From the NCBI RefSeq assembly GCF_016859285.1, contig NC_053413.1, forward strand, positions 16,015,501-16,079,500: a DNA stretch of 64,000 nt. Direction: 5' to 3'. A program made the translations under genes and the position numbers. The DNA comes from Xiphias gladius (Eukaryota > Chordata > Actinopteri > Istiophoriformes > Xiphiidae). Under the pieces are notes generated by a model. The model had not been told where the DNA came from, did no database searches, and saw only the letters and a program-made list of their open reading frames with translations. Below, one piece after another: positions 54,250 through 64,000 of the stretch; within the stretch, counting starts at the first letter, position 1; every line of letters starts with the position of its first letter.

Positions 54250-55461
54250 TCACGACGACGCCAAGCCGTTGACAGTGTTGTTTTCTGTGCTGGCACTGTC
54301 CCTGATGGAGAGGACACCAGAGTCTATGGGGGAGGAGACGGTGCAGTCCATTAGAGATGGGGGGGTTGCTTCTGTAGAGCCTGAATCTGTGATGGAAGTT
54401 GGTACTGAATCTGCAGCTGAATCTGGTAAAATGTCTGTGACAGTCAGAGTGGCTGATTCTGGAGTGGAGGTGTGCACAATGTCTGTGAGGGGGAGAGTGG
54501 TAGGAGACGGTGTAGTAGTGCTGACAGTACCTATGGCAGGGAGAGTGGAAGAGTCCTCTGAGCGCGAATGGCCTGAGTCAATGGGTGGAGGTGGAGTGGG
54601 TGAAGGGAAAGCAGGGGCTAGGCTGGGGGGAGTAGGGGAACGTGGAGATATATCATTAACACAGGGAGAGGTAGAGTCTAACTGTGGCGGTTGTGAGTCT
54701 ACAACAGGAGGTGTGGGGGAGTCTCTAGTTGAAGGAGGAATTGTAGATTCATCTACTATTGTTAACTGGATGGGAATGTCAGAGTGTGTGCTAATGGAGG
54801 GTGGAGGGTCAGTGGAAATGTCGCAGTCCGTCATAGGAATAGGAGAGGGAGCAGGAGATGGAGGGAGACTGTCATGCATAGATGGGGTAGGGGAACTGTA
54901 GGGAGAAGTAGTTGGAGCTAAAGTAGCGTGAGTGTCCTCTGGCAAAGTTGGGTCTAATTTCAGGGTGATATTGTCAATGTCATTACTTAGGGGATTTGGG
55001 GATTGTAACGTGGAGCTAGGTGGGGGCTCGATGACGGGTGTGGTGCAGATCAATAAGGAGGCAGGCACGGTTTGAGGGACAGGGGGAGTGGAAGAGTCCA
55101 ATGAAGGGGCAGGGGTATCAGCTGACTCTTTTGTAGGAGAAGGAACAGTGTCATTCATCTCAGGAAGGGCAGAATCCGTCAAGGGCTCAACAGAATCCCG
55201 GACTATTGCTGGAGGTTCTTCAGCATCGGCTAAAAGTGGGTCTGTGATGCACGGGGCTTTGTGTAAAGGAGTGGAAGACAGCAAGTGTTCTTTGTTGGCA
55301 TGTATGATGCCGTCTTTACCCAGTGCTGTGATGGGGGTCGGGGATAAAGATGAAACGGACTGACTGTTGGGGTCTTTAAGCTCGGGCTTGCCAGGGTGTA
55401 CCTCCATGAATGTGGGGGCAGACATATCTCCGCCCGACGGAACCGTCAAATCAACAGCTGA
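54250..55461 (-). CDS. slc22a23: Slc22a23 C-terminal extension, Ser/Thr/Pro/Asp-rich, about 400 aa
   Basis: This is the part of the last slc22a23 exon beyond the region I can align with the human C-terminus (…DYTRVHDTPLHEAAATAVST). It is an uninterrupted frame of low-complexity sequence rich in Ser, Thr, Pro and Asp, with runs such as SPTPPSLAPAFPSPTPPPP, and no hydrophobic segment. It should lie in the cytoplasm and is probably disordered. The stop TGA is at 54250-54252. The plus-strand ORF over the same DNA (54233-54901) is its shadow. Confidence 0.8.
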   Translation of the reverse strand, partial: SAVDLTVPSGGDMSAPTFMEVHPGKPELKDPNSQSVSSLSPTPITALGKDGIIHANKEHLLSSTPLHKAPCITDPLLADAEEPPAIVRDSVEPLTDSALPEMNDTVPSPTKESADTPAPSLDSSTPPVPQTVPASLLICTTPVIEPPPSSTLQSPNPLSNDIDNITLKLDPTLPEDTHATLAPTTSPYSSPTPSMHDSLPPSPAPSPIPMTDCDISTDPPPSISTHSDIPIQLTIVDESTIPPSTRDSPTPPVVDSQPPQLDSTSPCVNDISPRSPTPPSLAPAFPSPTPPPPIDSGHSRSEDSSTLPAIGTVSTTTPSPTTLPLTDIVHTSTPESATLTVTDILPDSAADSVPTSITDSGSTEATPPSLMDCTVSSPIDSGVLSIRDSASTENNTVNGLASS

Positions 55462-58400
55462 CGAAGCGGTGGAGTCCATGGTGGACACTGCGGTGGCGGC
55501 TGCCTCGTGTAGTGGCGTGTCATGCACCCTGGTGTAGTCCCTGCTGCTCTCAGATTGGGCCAGCAAGAGGCGCTGTTCTCCAGGTTTCCTCGGGGGAAGG
55601 AGAGGTTGGCGAGTGTAGCTCTCGCCGTCAGCCAGGGTCTCGGGGAGGGGCTGGTAGCGGGTCTCTGGCAGCAGGAGAATGCAGATGATGCAGATGAGAG
55701 TGCAGCAGGCAAAGATAATGTGGTGAAGGAAATAGCCCTTCTGATTGTGGAGCTCCATGATGGGTGCAGTCAGCATGCCGAAGCCAGCGCTGGCTAGGAC
55801 CAGGCCCAGTCCACCACCCCTATGGGGAGACAGAAAAAGCTGTCACCTTGTAGGATTTAGGATTTATGATCACACGTACCAAAAAACCTCATAAACCTAT
55901 AAACCACCCACAAAGGGAACACTAAATTCACCAGAAATGAAGTAAATAGTGATATATGTTGTACTGCAGAACTATCACCTAAATAATTTAAAGAAAGGGA
56001 AGCTCTTATTTTTGCTGTATGCTTCTGTTGACGTATCACTGGCATTTTATCAAACAGCAGCAGAGAGTGCTGTAGTACCACCGAACGCCCTCCTCTTCAT
56101 GCAGACTCATTCTTCTCCTGCCATTACCCAAATTCACCACCAAATGGTGCCCTTCAAACACTGTCAACAGAATAACACCCCTTACATAACCCCAGATAAT
56201 GAACATCCAATGATGTGTCATATATTCTCATAGGGGATGGCTAATTTGTACTAGATGTGGATTACATTTGACACTGAACTGTAAGAGTCTGTTGTCTCCA
56301 GCAGCTCAATGATTTCATACCCGCCTTTAACAGGAGGAGGGGCAGCTAATCCATCTGTAGGAGCCTGCCATTTGATGAAAACCTGCCTGATACCTGAGTT
56401 ATGTGCTTGTCAGGACAAAGCAAACATGAGCACATTGTGGACTGATCACCTACAAGTTTAATGACAAAGCTTTAAAAACGCATACAAACAGACAAAAAAA
56501 CCCCAAACAAACGAAAAACAAAACAAAAATAGATCATTTACTCCTCATACAAGTTTCACACTTTGTCCTGCTCCTGTGATGGTGCAGTCCCGGTGTTTCA
56601 GTGGGCTTACCTGATCACAGTGGGTGTGATCTCAGCACAAAAGAAGATGCTCAGGTTGCTGACTGCGTGAGAGGAGAACATGCCGATGATGGAGAAGGCG
56701 ATGGAGAAGTTCTTATTCAGCGTACCTGAGCTATCTGCAGAGAAACACAGGAGGGCACACACACGACAATTTAGATCCAGTACCCTGAGTAGTCAGTAAC
56801 AGGACAACAGTGCTGTATACGTAAATAAGGGCTGAAAAAATGTTTTTCAGAGGCCAAATTCTTTTTAAGAAGCATATTCTAAATATTATGGTAAATTATT
56901 GTTATTTAAAAAAAAGGATAGCAGTCCACGATTTCTTCTTTATTCATTTTATCTATTATACCTTGAGCACAAGCGATTTAGGAATTTCAGAAACTAGATT
57001 TTATAAATGTATCATCACAATGACTTTCTAACTGCCCTTGAAAAAACCTGGAGGTTAAATGCCAGTAAACTTTGGTCAAATAAACTACTGGAGTTTCCCA
57101 CCACTGATGTTTATTTGGAGAGTTACGGAGGAACACGCTTGCATACAAAGCGCCTTCAAAGAGCCCATTTAGTCCAAAGATTGTTTGAATACAAACCATC
57201 TTCATCTTTTTTTAATGAATAAGACATGTTGAAGAAGGGGAGCATCAGAAGAGACCGCTCTGTGATCAGCTCTTGCTTCCCACAGGGGGATTAGTGTGGA
57301 GAGAATAAAGAGATTGATAAACAGCGGAGAGCAGTGAAGGAAGGCTGGTGGTGAGATTCACAGCTACATAAGAAAGAGGCTCGCCCTCCTCAACACAGAG
57401 GGGATAAATAAGTGAAAAGCTAGTCATAATTACATCTAGGACTTTATTATGTGTCTGTGCCGGGTTTGTGTCTGCCTGATGAAACACTGCAGCATATCTG
57501 CAGCACAGCACATTTTTCTAAAAGCTCATCAAGATAGTGCAGCAACCTAAGTGATATAAGAGTCATGGTCAAGATGATTCAATTAACACTTGGAAAGAAC
57601 GTGAAGCTGATAAATATGATAGCGGAAAAAACATCCAAGCAAGTGAACTCAATTACTCGTATAAGACTTTAAAATAGAAATAAAGGGATGGTCCTACCTA
57701 TATTCAGATGGACACTGTACTTCCCCAGCACTAGAGGAGAATTAAAGAGATCAACAGATATGTATCAGTATGAAACACAAAACATTAACATCGTATGCAC
57801 TCAGATGATGAATTTAATCCAGAGTCAAACATTAAAAACAAAAACATGCAAAAAAAAGACATGCACACAATTGTCAACACAATGTTACAAAACAAACACC
57901 TTCAACTGGGAACATGAAACATGAGCATAACCTTGATGTGTTTACTCAGGTTAAACATTAAGTCTCGCTCATTTGTAACTGAATAAACTGACTTGTGTTC
58001 TGTTTTGATCATCTGGAGCACTTTTTTTGGTACACATTGACTAGAAAAAGCTATTTGTAATCATGTTCGACTACTCCATTAGAAACAACTAAGGAGGTAA
58101 CTAAGCTTTTACATAGTCCACTCACAACAATGAATGAAAGCTTTTACAGCGGGGAACACAGGATATGAAATGCCACTATAGCGGAACTAAAACTGTCTGC
58201 AAAACCTGCAACAAGGCACACATTTCCTGAGTTCAGTAAATCGTCTGATAGTTAATTATTAGATTAATGGCTGATGCTGGCGGTATTATATATTTTTCTC
58301 GCTGTCACCAAATCCCACGAAAAGACCAATGCATTAGTCTGCTCTCGTAATATTTTCGACTTCCCTACTTTGTCTGTGTCTGCAATCAGCCTCAAGCTCA

Positions 58401-60274
58401 GTTTGTCATAATTAAGACGTGTGTTTTAAAGGCATCTCTAAATTTAATATAATATACATGTTATATCTTCCTTGTCGTATCTGTATACATACAGTCATGT
58501 AAAAAAAAAACAAATTGTTGTTTAATGGGGAGTTTCATGCTAGAACTATTTGTTAGCCTGGCTGGGCAAAGGATTTTTTTTTGTTTTTGTTTGAACAGAA
58601 CCAGGCTAGCTTTTCCAACTGTTTCTCATATTTATGCCAAGCAAATTGCCTGCTGGCACTAGCTTTATATTTAGCATACTGACATGAGAGCGGTATTGAT
58701 CTTTTCATATACAGTTACTTTAAGCAAGAAAGAAAATAAGCCTATTTCCCAAAATGTCAAACTGTTCCTTTAATGTAACCAAAACCCCTTGGAGAGTTTT
58801 GTGTCCTATAGTTTAAATTGAGTTTCAGAGCTTCTTCGATATGGAGTTCTTATACCCAATACTAAAATACTAATAATAAACTCAATAGACTACGTCATAG
58901 TCGTATCACTCTTCAAGAATGAGTAGAGTTTCACATGTCAGTGGACATGTGTTATTCATAATGTACTCACAGTTGAGCAGGCCCAACTGCAGCAGTGACG
59001 CTAGGGCAGTGATGATCATGAACATGAGAAGGCCACCCCGCCGGCCCATCAGACCCACTGCCGGGCACAGTGCCATGCAGGACGCCACCGCAATGCCCGC
59101 CATGGTGTAATAATCTGCATAGAAGTTATGGAACATGGTGGTTTCCTGCGCTTCAGGGTCCATCATGCTGCGAGCAAAGCAGTGGTGGATCCCATAGCCT
59201 GTTAGCCTGCGTGAAGAACACAGAGGGAAAAGCAGTGAGGTACAAACAAAGAAATATCAGAGACTACAGCTGCTAAATTTGGGGATACCGAACAGATGAT
59301 GTAAGGGGGAGACAGTGAAAGCATGTAGGAGAGAAAAAAGGGAGCAGAGAAAAATAGAGGAATAAAATGATATACATGAAGGGAGAAGATAATAAGAATT
59401 GAGAAATAGATACAAGCAATCTAAAAGATGAGGTTGCGTGGAGGGAGAAGAGAAAGAGGGACAATATCGTGTTTGCTCTCATCTCAAAGTATCTAAAAAA
59501 ATGCACTGACGTAAACACTGGCTTATTGACACAGAAGCGAACGCCCCACAAGCATACACAAAAAACGCAAGCAAACACTCACACCCTTTCTCCTGGGCTG
59601 TCTAATGTTTCATAAGGCCACAGCTCATGTAAAATTTATGCTGACTTCGTCAGGGACACGGTGCGCTGAAGCAGAGCTAAAGCTGCGGCCGCCTAGCTAG
59701 GGATGAGGTCTCAGATAGATCCCGCTGGAGATGATAAGAGAGAGCATCACAAATGTGGAAGGACAAACTGATCAATGCTATATCCAGCCTCAGGGTTAAT
59801 AGTGACATCTTAACTGTACAAAATGGCGCGCCTGACTGGCATTGCCTCACCCTACACACACATACGAGCAAGCGCACACACTCTTCCCCTTTTTCTGTCT
59901 CTGTTTTTTCTGACCCTCCCAAACACATAGCACCTTGACACATAAATGTCCAAACAGTTTTCTAAGCACCAATACTTGAGACAAACACTTACGAGTTGAC
60001 GCAGAGCACAACAATGTTCTTCCACAGGTTTCTTGTCCCGACCATTTTCACAATGCACGTCTTTTTGGGTTTCTTTTGAAGAGCTCTCTGCAGTTCTAGA
60101 AATAAGCAAACAAATCAATATTAGAGCCTGGCCAATATGGGGGTTTTGAGGTTGATATCAATATCAGTTATTATTCATTTCTAGTTATTTCTGGTCATTT
60201 GTGTGGCTTAGTGTCTGCCTTAGTTTTATTCTAGACACTTCGTCACTTCATAAAGATATCATTTTTTTTTTTTA

Positions 60275-60310
<36 letters not shown>

Positions 60311-60420
60311 TTTTTCATATAATTATATGTACATTTTTTTATCCACAATATATATTTTATGTTTGTAATCTAAGTTATTGTGACTCCCATCTAAATTGTG
60401 AAAAAAAAATCCATAAAACA

Positions 60421-60470
<50 letters not shown>

Positions 60471-62486
60471 AAATTTATAAATAAAATAAATAAATGTAAA
60501 AAAACTAAAAATTTCAGAGTAAAAAAAATCTGACGATGATATGTACTTAAACTAAAACTTGTAATATTTGTACCTAGTTTTCTTTTTTAAACAAAACTAT
60601 AATATTTGTGGCAATTACCCCTCAAATTTGGTTGAAGACAAGCTGTGACAAACATATCTACTGAGGCAGGATATTTACAGTTGAACAGTGAAGTGTACTA
60701 TCAAGGATGACAGTAACAGTAAATGATGATCATTTATGAGCAATACAATTCATACCATTTTGAATAGTAATTTAAATAAAATATAAATAATCACAAAAAT
60801 ATTTTACATACGTATTTAGAAAAATAAGGGTCAAAAATACCTAAAAAAAAACAGCCTATAAAAATGTATGTGGTGCAATTTTTATTTGCATATTCGCCAA
60901 CATATACACTGACTCTGAAATATCACTGTAACATTTGTGATAAATAAACTACAACAAAAATTTTAATTAAGAAAATTTGTGTCAGATATATCTAAAACTT
61001 TCGCCTACGAAATACTGTAATTTCTGTTTCCTTGTCTACCAACTGTCTATAGCAATTCCAATATACTTGTAATAAATAAATGAGCTAATATGAGCCTATA
61101 TATCAACCTGCTGATACAGTATCGGCCAAGCTGTAGTTAACATCACGTCAGACAGAGTTTTCAGGTCAAAGGAAAGTTTCGAAAGCAGTCTGGGTTCTCA
61201 AAGAGTCAAATAACGACGTCTCCGATTAATTGCAACCACAGAAAATACCACATGTAATTCTAATGAGCATGTTTCATTGCACACAACTAGTCTCCTGCTG
61301 CTTTGTGAGACAGGTATGGCAATGCTCATAAAAAGAACAGGAACAGCTGCAGACAGGGCAGCACCCCTGAGCCGCTGGTGATATATGACATTGCAAACAG
61401 TGTATGTTTTGGTATCGGACCGCGGGGTTGCCACAGAAACACACTTCTACTTTGTGGTACTGTGCGTACATGTTGACTCAGGCATGTGACAGCATTCCAC
61501 GCCACCGGCTCAAGGTTATCTCTGACTGTATCACTCAGGCTTTCCAGTGATCCCCTGGCTGAGCTACAAAGCTCTGAGTAAGACTATACCTACTGAAATC
61601 TATGCAAATCATTTCGCTCACTTCCCAAAGATGACCTACTCTGTAGCTACACAGGCATTTGTCATGTCTCAATGCTCGGAAAAACATTCCTCAACTCCTT
61701 TTCCATTTTCTCAGCGATGGAACTGTTTCAAAATGTATTGATAAATATGGTAAGCAACGGCAGGCCAAAAACAGAAGAAGTACACGACCCAAAATAGCAC
61801 CGTTAAAGCGTAATACAAACACAAGCGGCTCCGACATTTTACAACAACACAGTTCCCTCTGCTCTTTGCCTCTGACAGGTCTTCTGCGCACAGTAATTAA
61901 CAGTTAACCCGGGGTCAAAGTGCCTGACCTGTGTCCATCTGCCGTCTGTGCACCATCGTGTCAGCTCATGTCCACCTACCTGGGCTTTAAAATTAAATTA
62001 ATGAACGTTCCAGAGGGTATTAATGTAATGTTCAACACCCACCGCTACCTCTGGGGTGGCATGTTACTATGGTAACAAGACAGGAAGTGATATAATCTTG
62101 TCAATCTGGTTTATTTAGGAAAGCACAGCTGGGGATATTACTACACACCCTGCCATACAAAAACAAAATTGAAAAAAAAAAGCTTGGTAGACAACACTGC
62201 AGTAAATATATAAAGACACAATAACTACTTGAACATAAAAAAGGTATCAAATGTATCAAATAATCATAATCTCAAAATAATCTCATAATAATCATAATCT
62301 CAAAATGTAAAAAGCAGCCTTTTAATCCCGATTTCTTTAAAATTAGTGTCAGTGTTACCTGTGAGGATGTTATCTGTGTCAAGCTCCATGTTCACCCGGT
62401 TTTTCTCTGCTATGTGTCCCATGATCCACTTAGAGCGGCAGTACTGCTGAGTGGCCAGCAACCAACGCAGTGACTCAGGGAAGATC
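54250..62486 (-). CDS. slc22a23: SLC22A23-like organic ion transporter family protein, 3' six coding exons (5' end off window)
   Basis: Orphan membrane protein of the major facilitator superfamily, SLC22 branch; substrate not established. Visible exons: 62359-62486, 59993-60095, 58971-59206, 57698-57730 (33 bp), 56611-56734, 54250-55819. All phases agree. The visible part starts in the family signature IFPESLRWLLATQQ and runs through KKTCIVKMVGTRNLWKN, the loop and helices around TGYGIHHCFARSMM, the GRRGG loop, the SHAVSNLSIFFCAEITPTVIR helix and GGGLGLVLASAGFG, to the last helix (HHIIFACCTLICIICILLL) and a cytoplasmic tail with YTRQPLLP, as in the human protein. The human protein ends soon after; here the exon stays open about 400 residues more. 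N-terminal exons (extracellular loop and first helices) were not found up to 64,000, so the gene is cut by the window edge, not broken. Right-hand neighbour of beta-tubulin, as in human 6p25. Confidence 0.94.
54385..54576 (-). repeat. 48-bp (16-codon) repeat within the Slc22a23 tail
   Basis: On the plus strand the anchor (g/a)tctgtga...agtgg starts at 54385, 54433 and 54481, with a weaker form at 54529, exactly 48 bp apart. In protein this gives four 16-residue units: TLPAIGTVSTTTPSPT, TLPLTDIVHTSTPESA, TLTVTDILPDSAADSV and PTSITDSGSTEATPPS. The multiple-of-three period keeps the frame open. Confidence 0.75.
57698..57730 (-). CDS. slc22a23: slc22a23 33-bp microexon
   Basis: Begins with two bases completing a Leu codon, encodes LGKYSVHLNI and ends one base into an Asp codon. 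It has a good acceptor (TTCTCCTCTAG) and donor (GTAGGA). It fills the gap between the exons ending LLN and starting SSGTLNK, and matches the human LLNLIGKYSQHPDS segment in place and length. Confidence 0.85.
58436..58776. repeat. Interspersed repeat family B, copy 2 (slc22a23 intron)
   Basis: Longer copy of the repeat at 13655-13800, in the same orientation. It ends 'cctatttcccaaaatgtcaa actgttccttt'. It contains an A-run at 58501-58510 and a T-rich block near 58575-58590. Confidence 0.65.
60274..60306. repeat. (TA)n microsatellite
   Basis: About sixteen TA units inside an slc22a23 intron. Confidence 0.9.
60423..60466. repeat. (TA)n microsatellite
   Basis: About twenty-two TA units inside the same slc22a23 intron, 120 bp from the previous run. 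Confidence 0.9.
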
Positions 62487-64000
62487 CTGTCAAAAAGACC
62501 GGGGAAGTCCTTGTTAATAGGCATGCATGAAAATGAGTCCGAATGAAATAAATCCTCTTCTCAAAAGACTGTATGAAATCTCACTTGATCAGGGTTAGCA
62601 CCTACTAAATCTTGTGGGGTTTTTTTAAACCATCACGCCATTTTAACACATTTCAATTTAAATGCCGAAAAGAGCTGAACAGGAAAATCAGTACACTGCA
62701 GTGTCACACACAAACACTCACACACTATTTACAAGTGGTAGGGTCTCGAATTAGCCTAATGGAAACTACAAATAAACAAATTACTGCCAGCAGTTGTTAT
62801 CCCTGTCCCTGATTTCATTTGTTAGACTTAATTATCCGGTAGTTGTATTGCATTACGATGCATGCATTCCTCTGAGCAGTCGGGTTTCTTTGCCAATAAA
62901 AGCTTGCCCTACATCTTACAGTTTGAGTTCATTGTGAAATGTCCAGTAATATCTGTAAGAAATACCAATGTGAGAACTTGCTTCGTATCCTTGTTCTTAT
63001 GTTTATTTTACAAGGCCATGATCGATCAAAGCAGACAGCAAACAGTTGCAAACTCTTTTACAGCTTAGTTACCAAACTGCTGAGTGATGAGGGATATCTT
63101 CGTATAAGTAATCCTTTCCATAAATCAATCCCAGTGGATCTGAGGACACTTCAACATTAAAAAACGAGAAAGGCACTCAGTAGAGCACATACCACTGCCA
63201 AGGCCAAATATTGACGAATATGTCGAAAAATGCCCTATCGCACAAGGTTCATGGAAAGTCATAAAAAAAATCCCGGATCCGCCCCTTTAACCAGATCCGG
63301 AACAAAATTTAAAGACCAATTTTGGGGCAAATCAGTTCTGTCCTTTTTTTTGCATAATCCTGCTGACAAATGAACAAGAAAACCAAGAAACAGACAGGGG
63401 TGAAAACATAACCTCCTGACAGAGTTAAAAATTAGTTTTTAAATTTAAAAGACCAAATCACTCATTCACCAGTATAAAAGTGACTACCCTGCCTATGACT
63501 AAGGTTTCTTACTCCTGCACCGTTTCATCCCACTACTGTGGAATTCCCCATCAATCCCCCATTGGTTCTGCTCTCTGTGTCCCACACTGATTGAAGAGCA
63601 GTATATCACCAATATTGATGTTTGATCAGATTAGTGCCTCCGGAGTGCCTTTGATTATTTGTGAGTGGAACACCCCTTTGTTCTTCAGGTACACCTTGGA
63701 AGAAAGTCCTTGATACACTGCGATAAAAGCTATTAATCTATTCTTGGATTTCCTCTGCTGACTTTCAGCCGTGCTGTGGAGCACTTTGCTGCATGGTAGA
63801 ATAAATGGAGGTGAATACACGAGTATTTATTTCCTGAACTTTAGCAAAAGAGACTGCAGCCACAGTAGAGGTCACTGCAAATGACTTAACAGAAAGACGT
63901 TACATTTAATTCAGCTGAGAAGTCACTGCCGGAAAACGTCCTTGGAGGCAAGACTTTCTCTACTTCTTTGTTTTTACAATGTAAATCGGTGAAAGCATCT
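62487..64000 (-). other. slc22a23 intron running off the window
   Basis: The next upstream exon should encode the segment before IFPESLRW and end two bases into a codon. I find no such sequence up to 64,000, so the intron is at least 1.5 kb. The plus-strand ORFs here have no family likeness. Confidence 0.75.
63180..63425. repeat. Interspersed repeat family E, 3' part
   Basis: Words 'cggatccgcccctttaacca', 'gcaaatcagttctgtcc', 'gcataatcctgctgacaaat' and 'gaaaacataacctcctgaca' match, from memory, the 3' region of a repeat very common in teleosts. It is a single copy here, so the call rests on recall. Confidence 0.55.

Larger units (their letters stand above)
60096..62358 (-). other. slc22a23 intron, AT-rich with microsatellites
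   Basis: A 2.3-kb intron between the exons ending NILT and starting ELQRAL. It holds two (TA)n runs (60274-60306 and 60423-60466) in a very AT-rich kilobase, and no extra exon that I can support. Confidence 0.8.

Noticed and set aside
54233..54901. Plus-strand 222-aa ORF
   Set aside because: It is the complement of the Ser/Thr/Pro-rich slc22a23 exon, whose frame continues in phase from an exon matching the family.

Overview
The window is vertebrate nuclear DNA, most likely from a ray-finned (teleost) fish. It has intron-split genes with GT/AG junctions, compact introns, many CA/GA/TA microsatellites, a decayed Tc1-type transposon and several short interspersed repeats of the kind common in fish genomes. 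I see no bacterial or organellar features. Exon borders were read by hand from splice sites, reading-frame phase and protein similarity. I ran no alignment, so family assignments rest on recall of human and vertebrate family members.

Layout. (1) Positions 1-21,267: no gene I can support. It holds scattered interspersed repeats, a degenerate 62-bp tandem repeat, a MITE-like element, a Tc1-like relic and one unexplained membrane-helix-like ORF. (2) 21,767-28,527, minus strand: a complete 16-exon desmocollin gene (884 aa). (3) 28,528-32,415: a 3.9-kb space shared by two divergent genes. (4) 32,416-39,797, plus strand: a complete 14-exon desmoglein gene (1,100 aa). (5) 45,225-49,103, minus strand: a complete four-exon beta-tubulin (449 aa). 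(6) 54,250 to beyond 62,486, minus strand: the 3' six coding exons of slc22a23, an orphan transporter-like protein of the SLC22 family. Its 5' exons lie past the right edge.

How the genes relate. Desmocollin and desmoglein are the two desmosomal cadherins. They pair across the cell gap and bind plakoglobin and plakophilin inside. Their head-to-head arrangement mirrors the outward transcription of the mammalian DSC and DSG clusters, with one gene of each kind visible here. The tubulin and slc22a23 genes form a separate syntenic pair, matching TUBB2A/TUBB2B near SLC22A23 on human 6p25, whereas human DSC/DSG lie on 18q12. The window therefore joins two blocks that are on different human chromosomes.

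Most notable points: an approximately 400-residue Ser/Thr/Pro/Asp-rich extension on Slc22a23, part of it built from a 48-bp coding repeat; a Gln/Gly-rich desmoglein tail where mammals have repeat units; a beta-tubulin tail that ends in Val-Arg-His; and an exact-period 62-bp non-coding tandem array.
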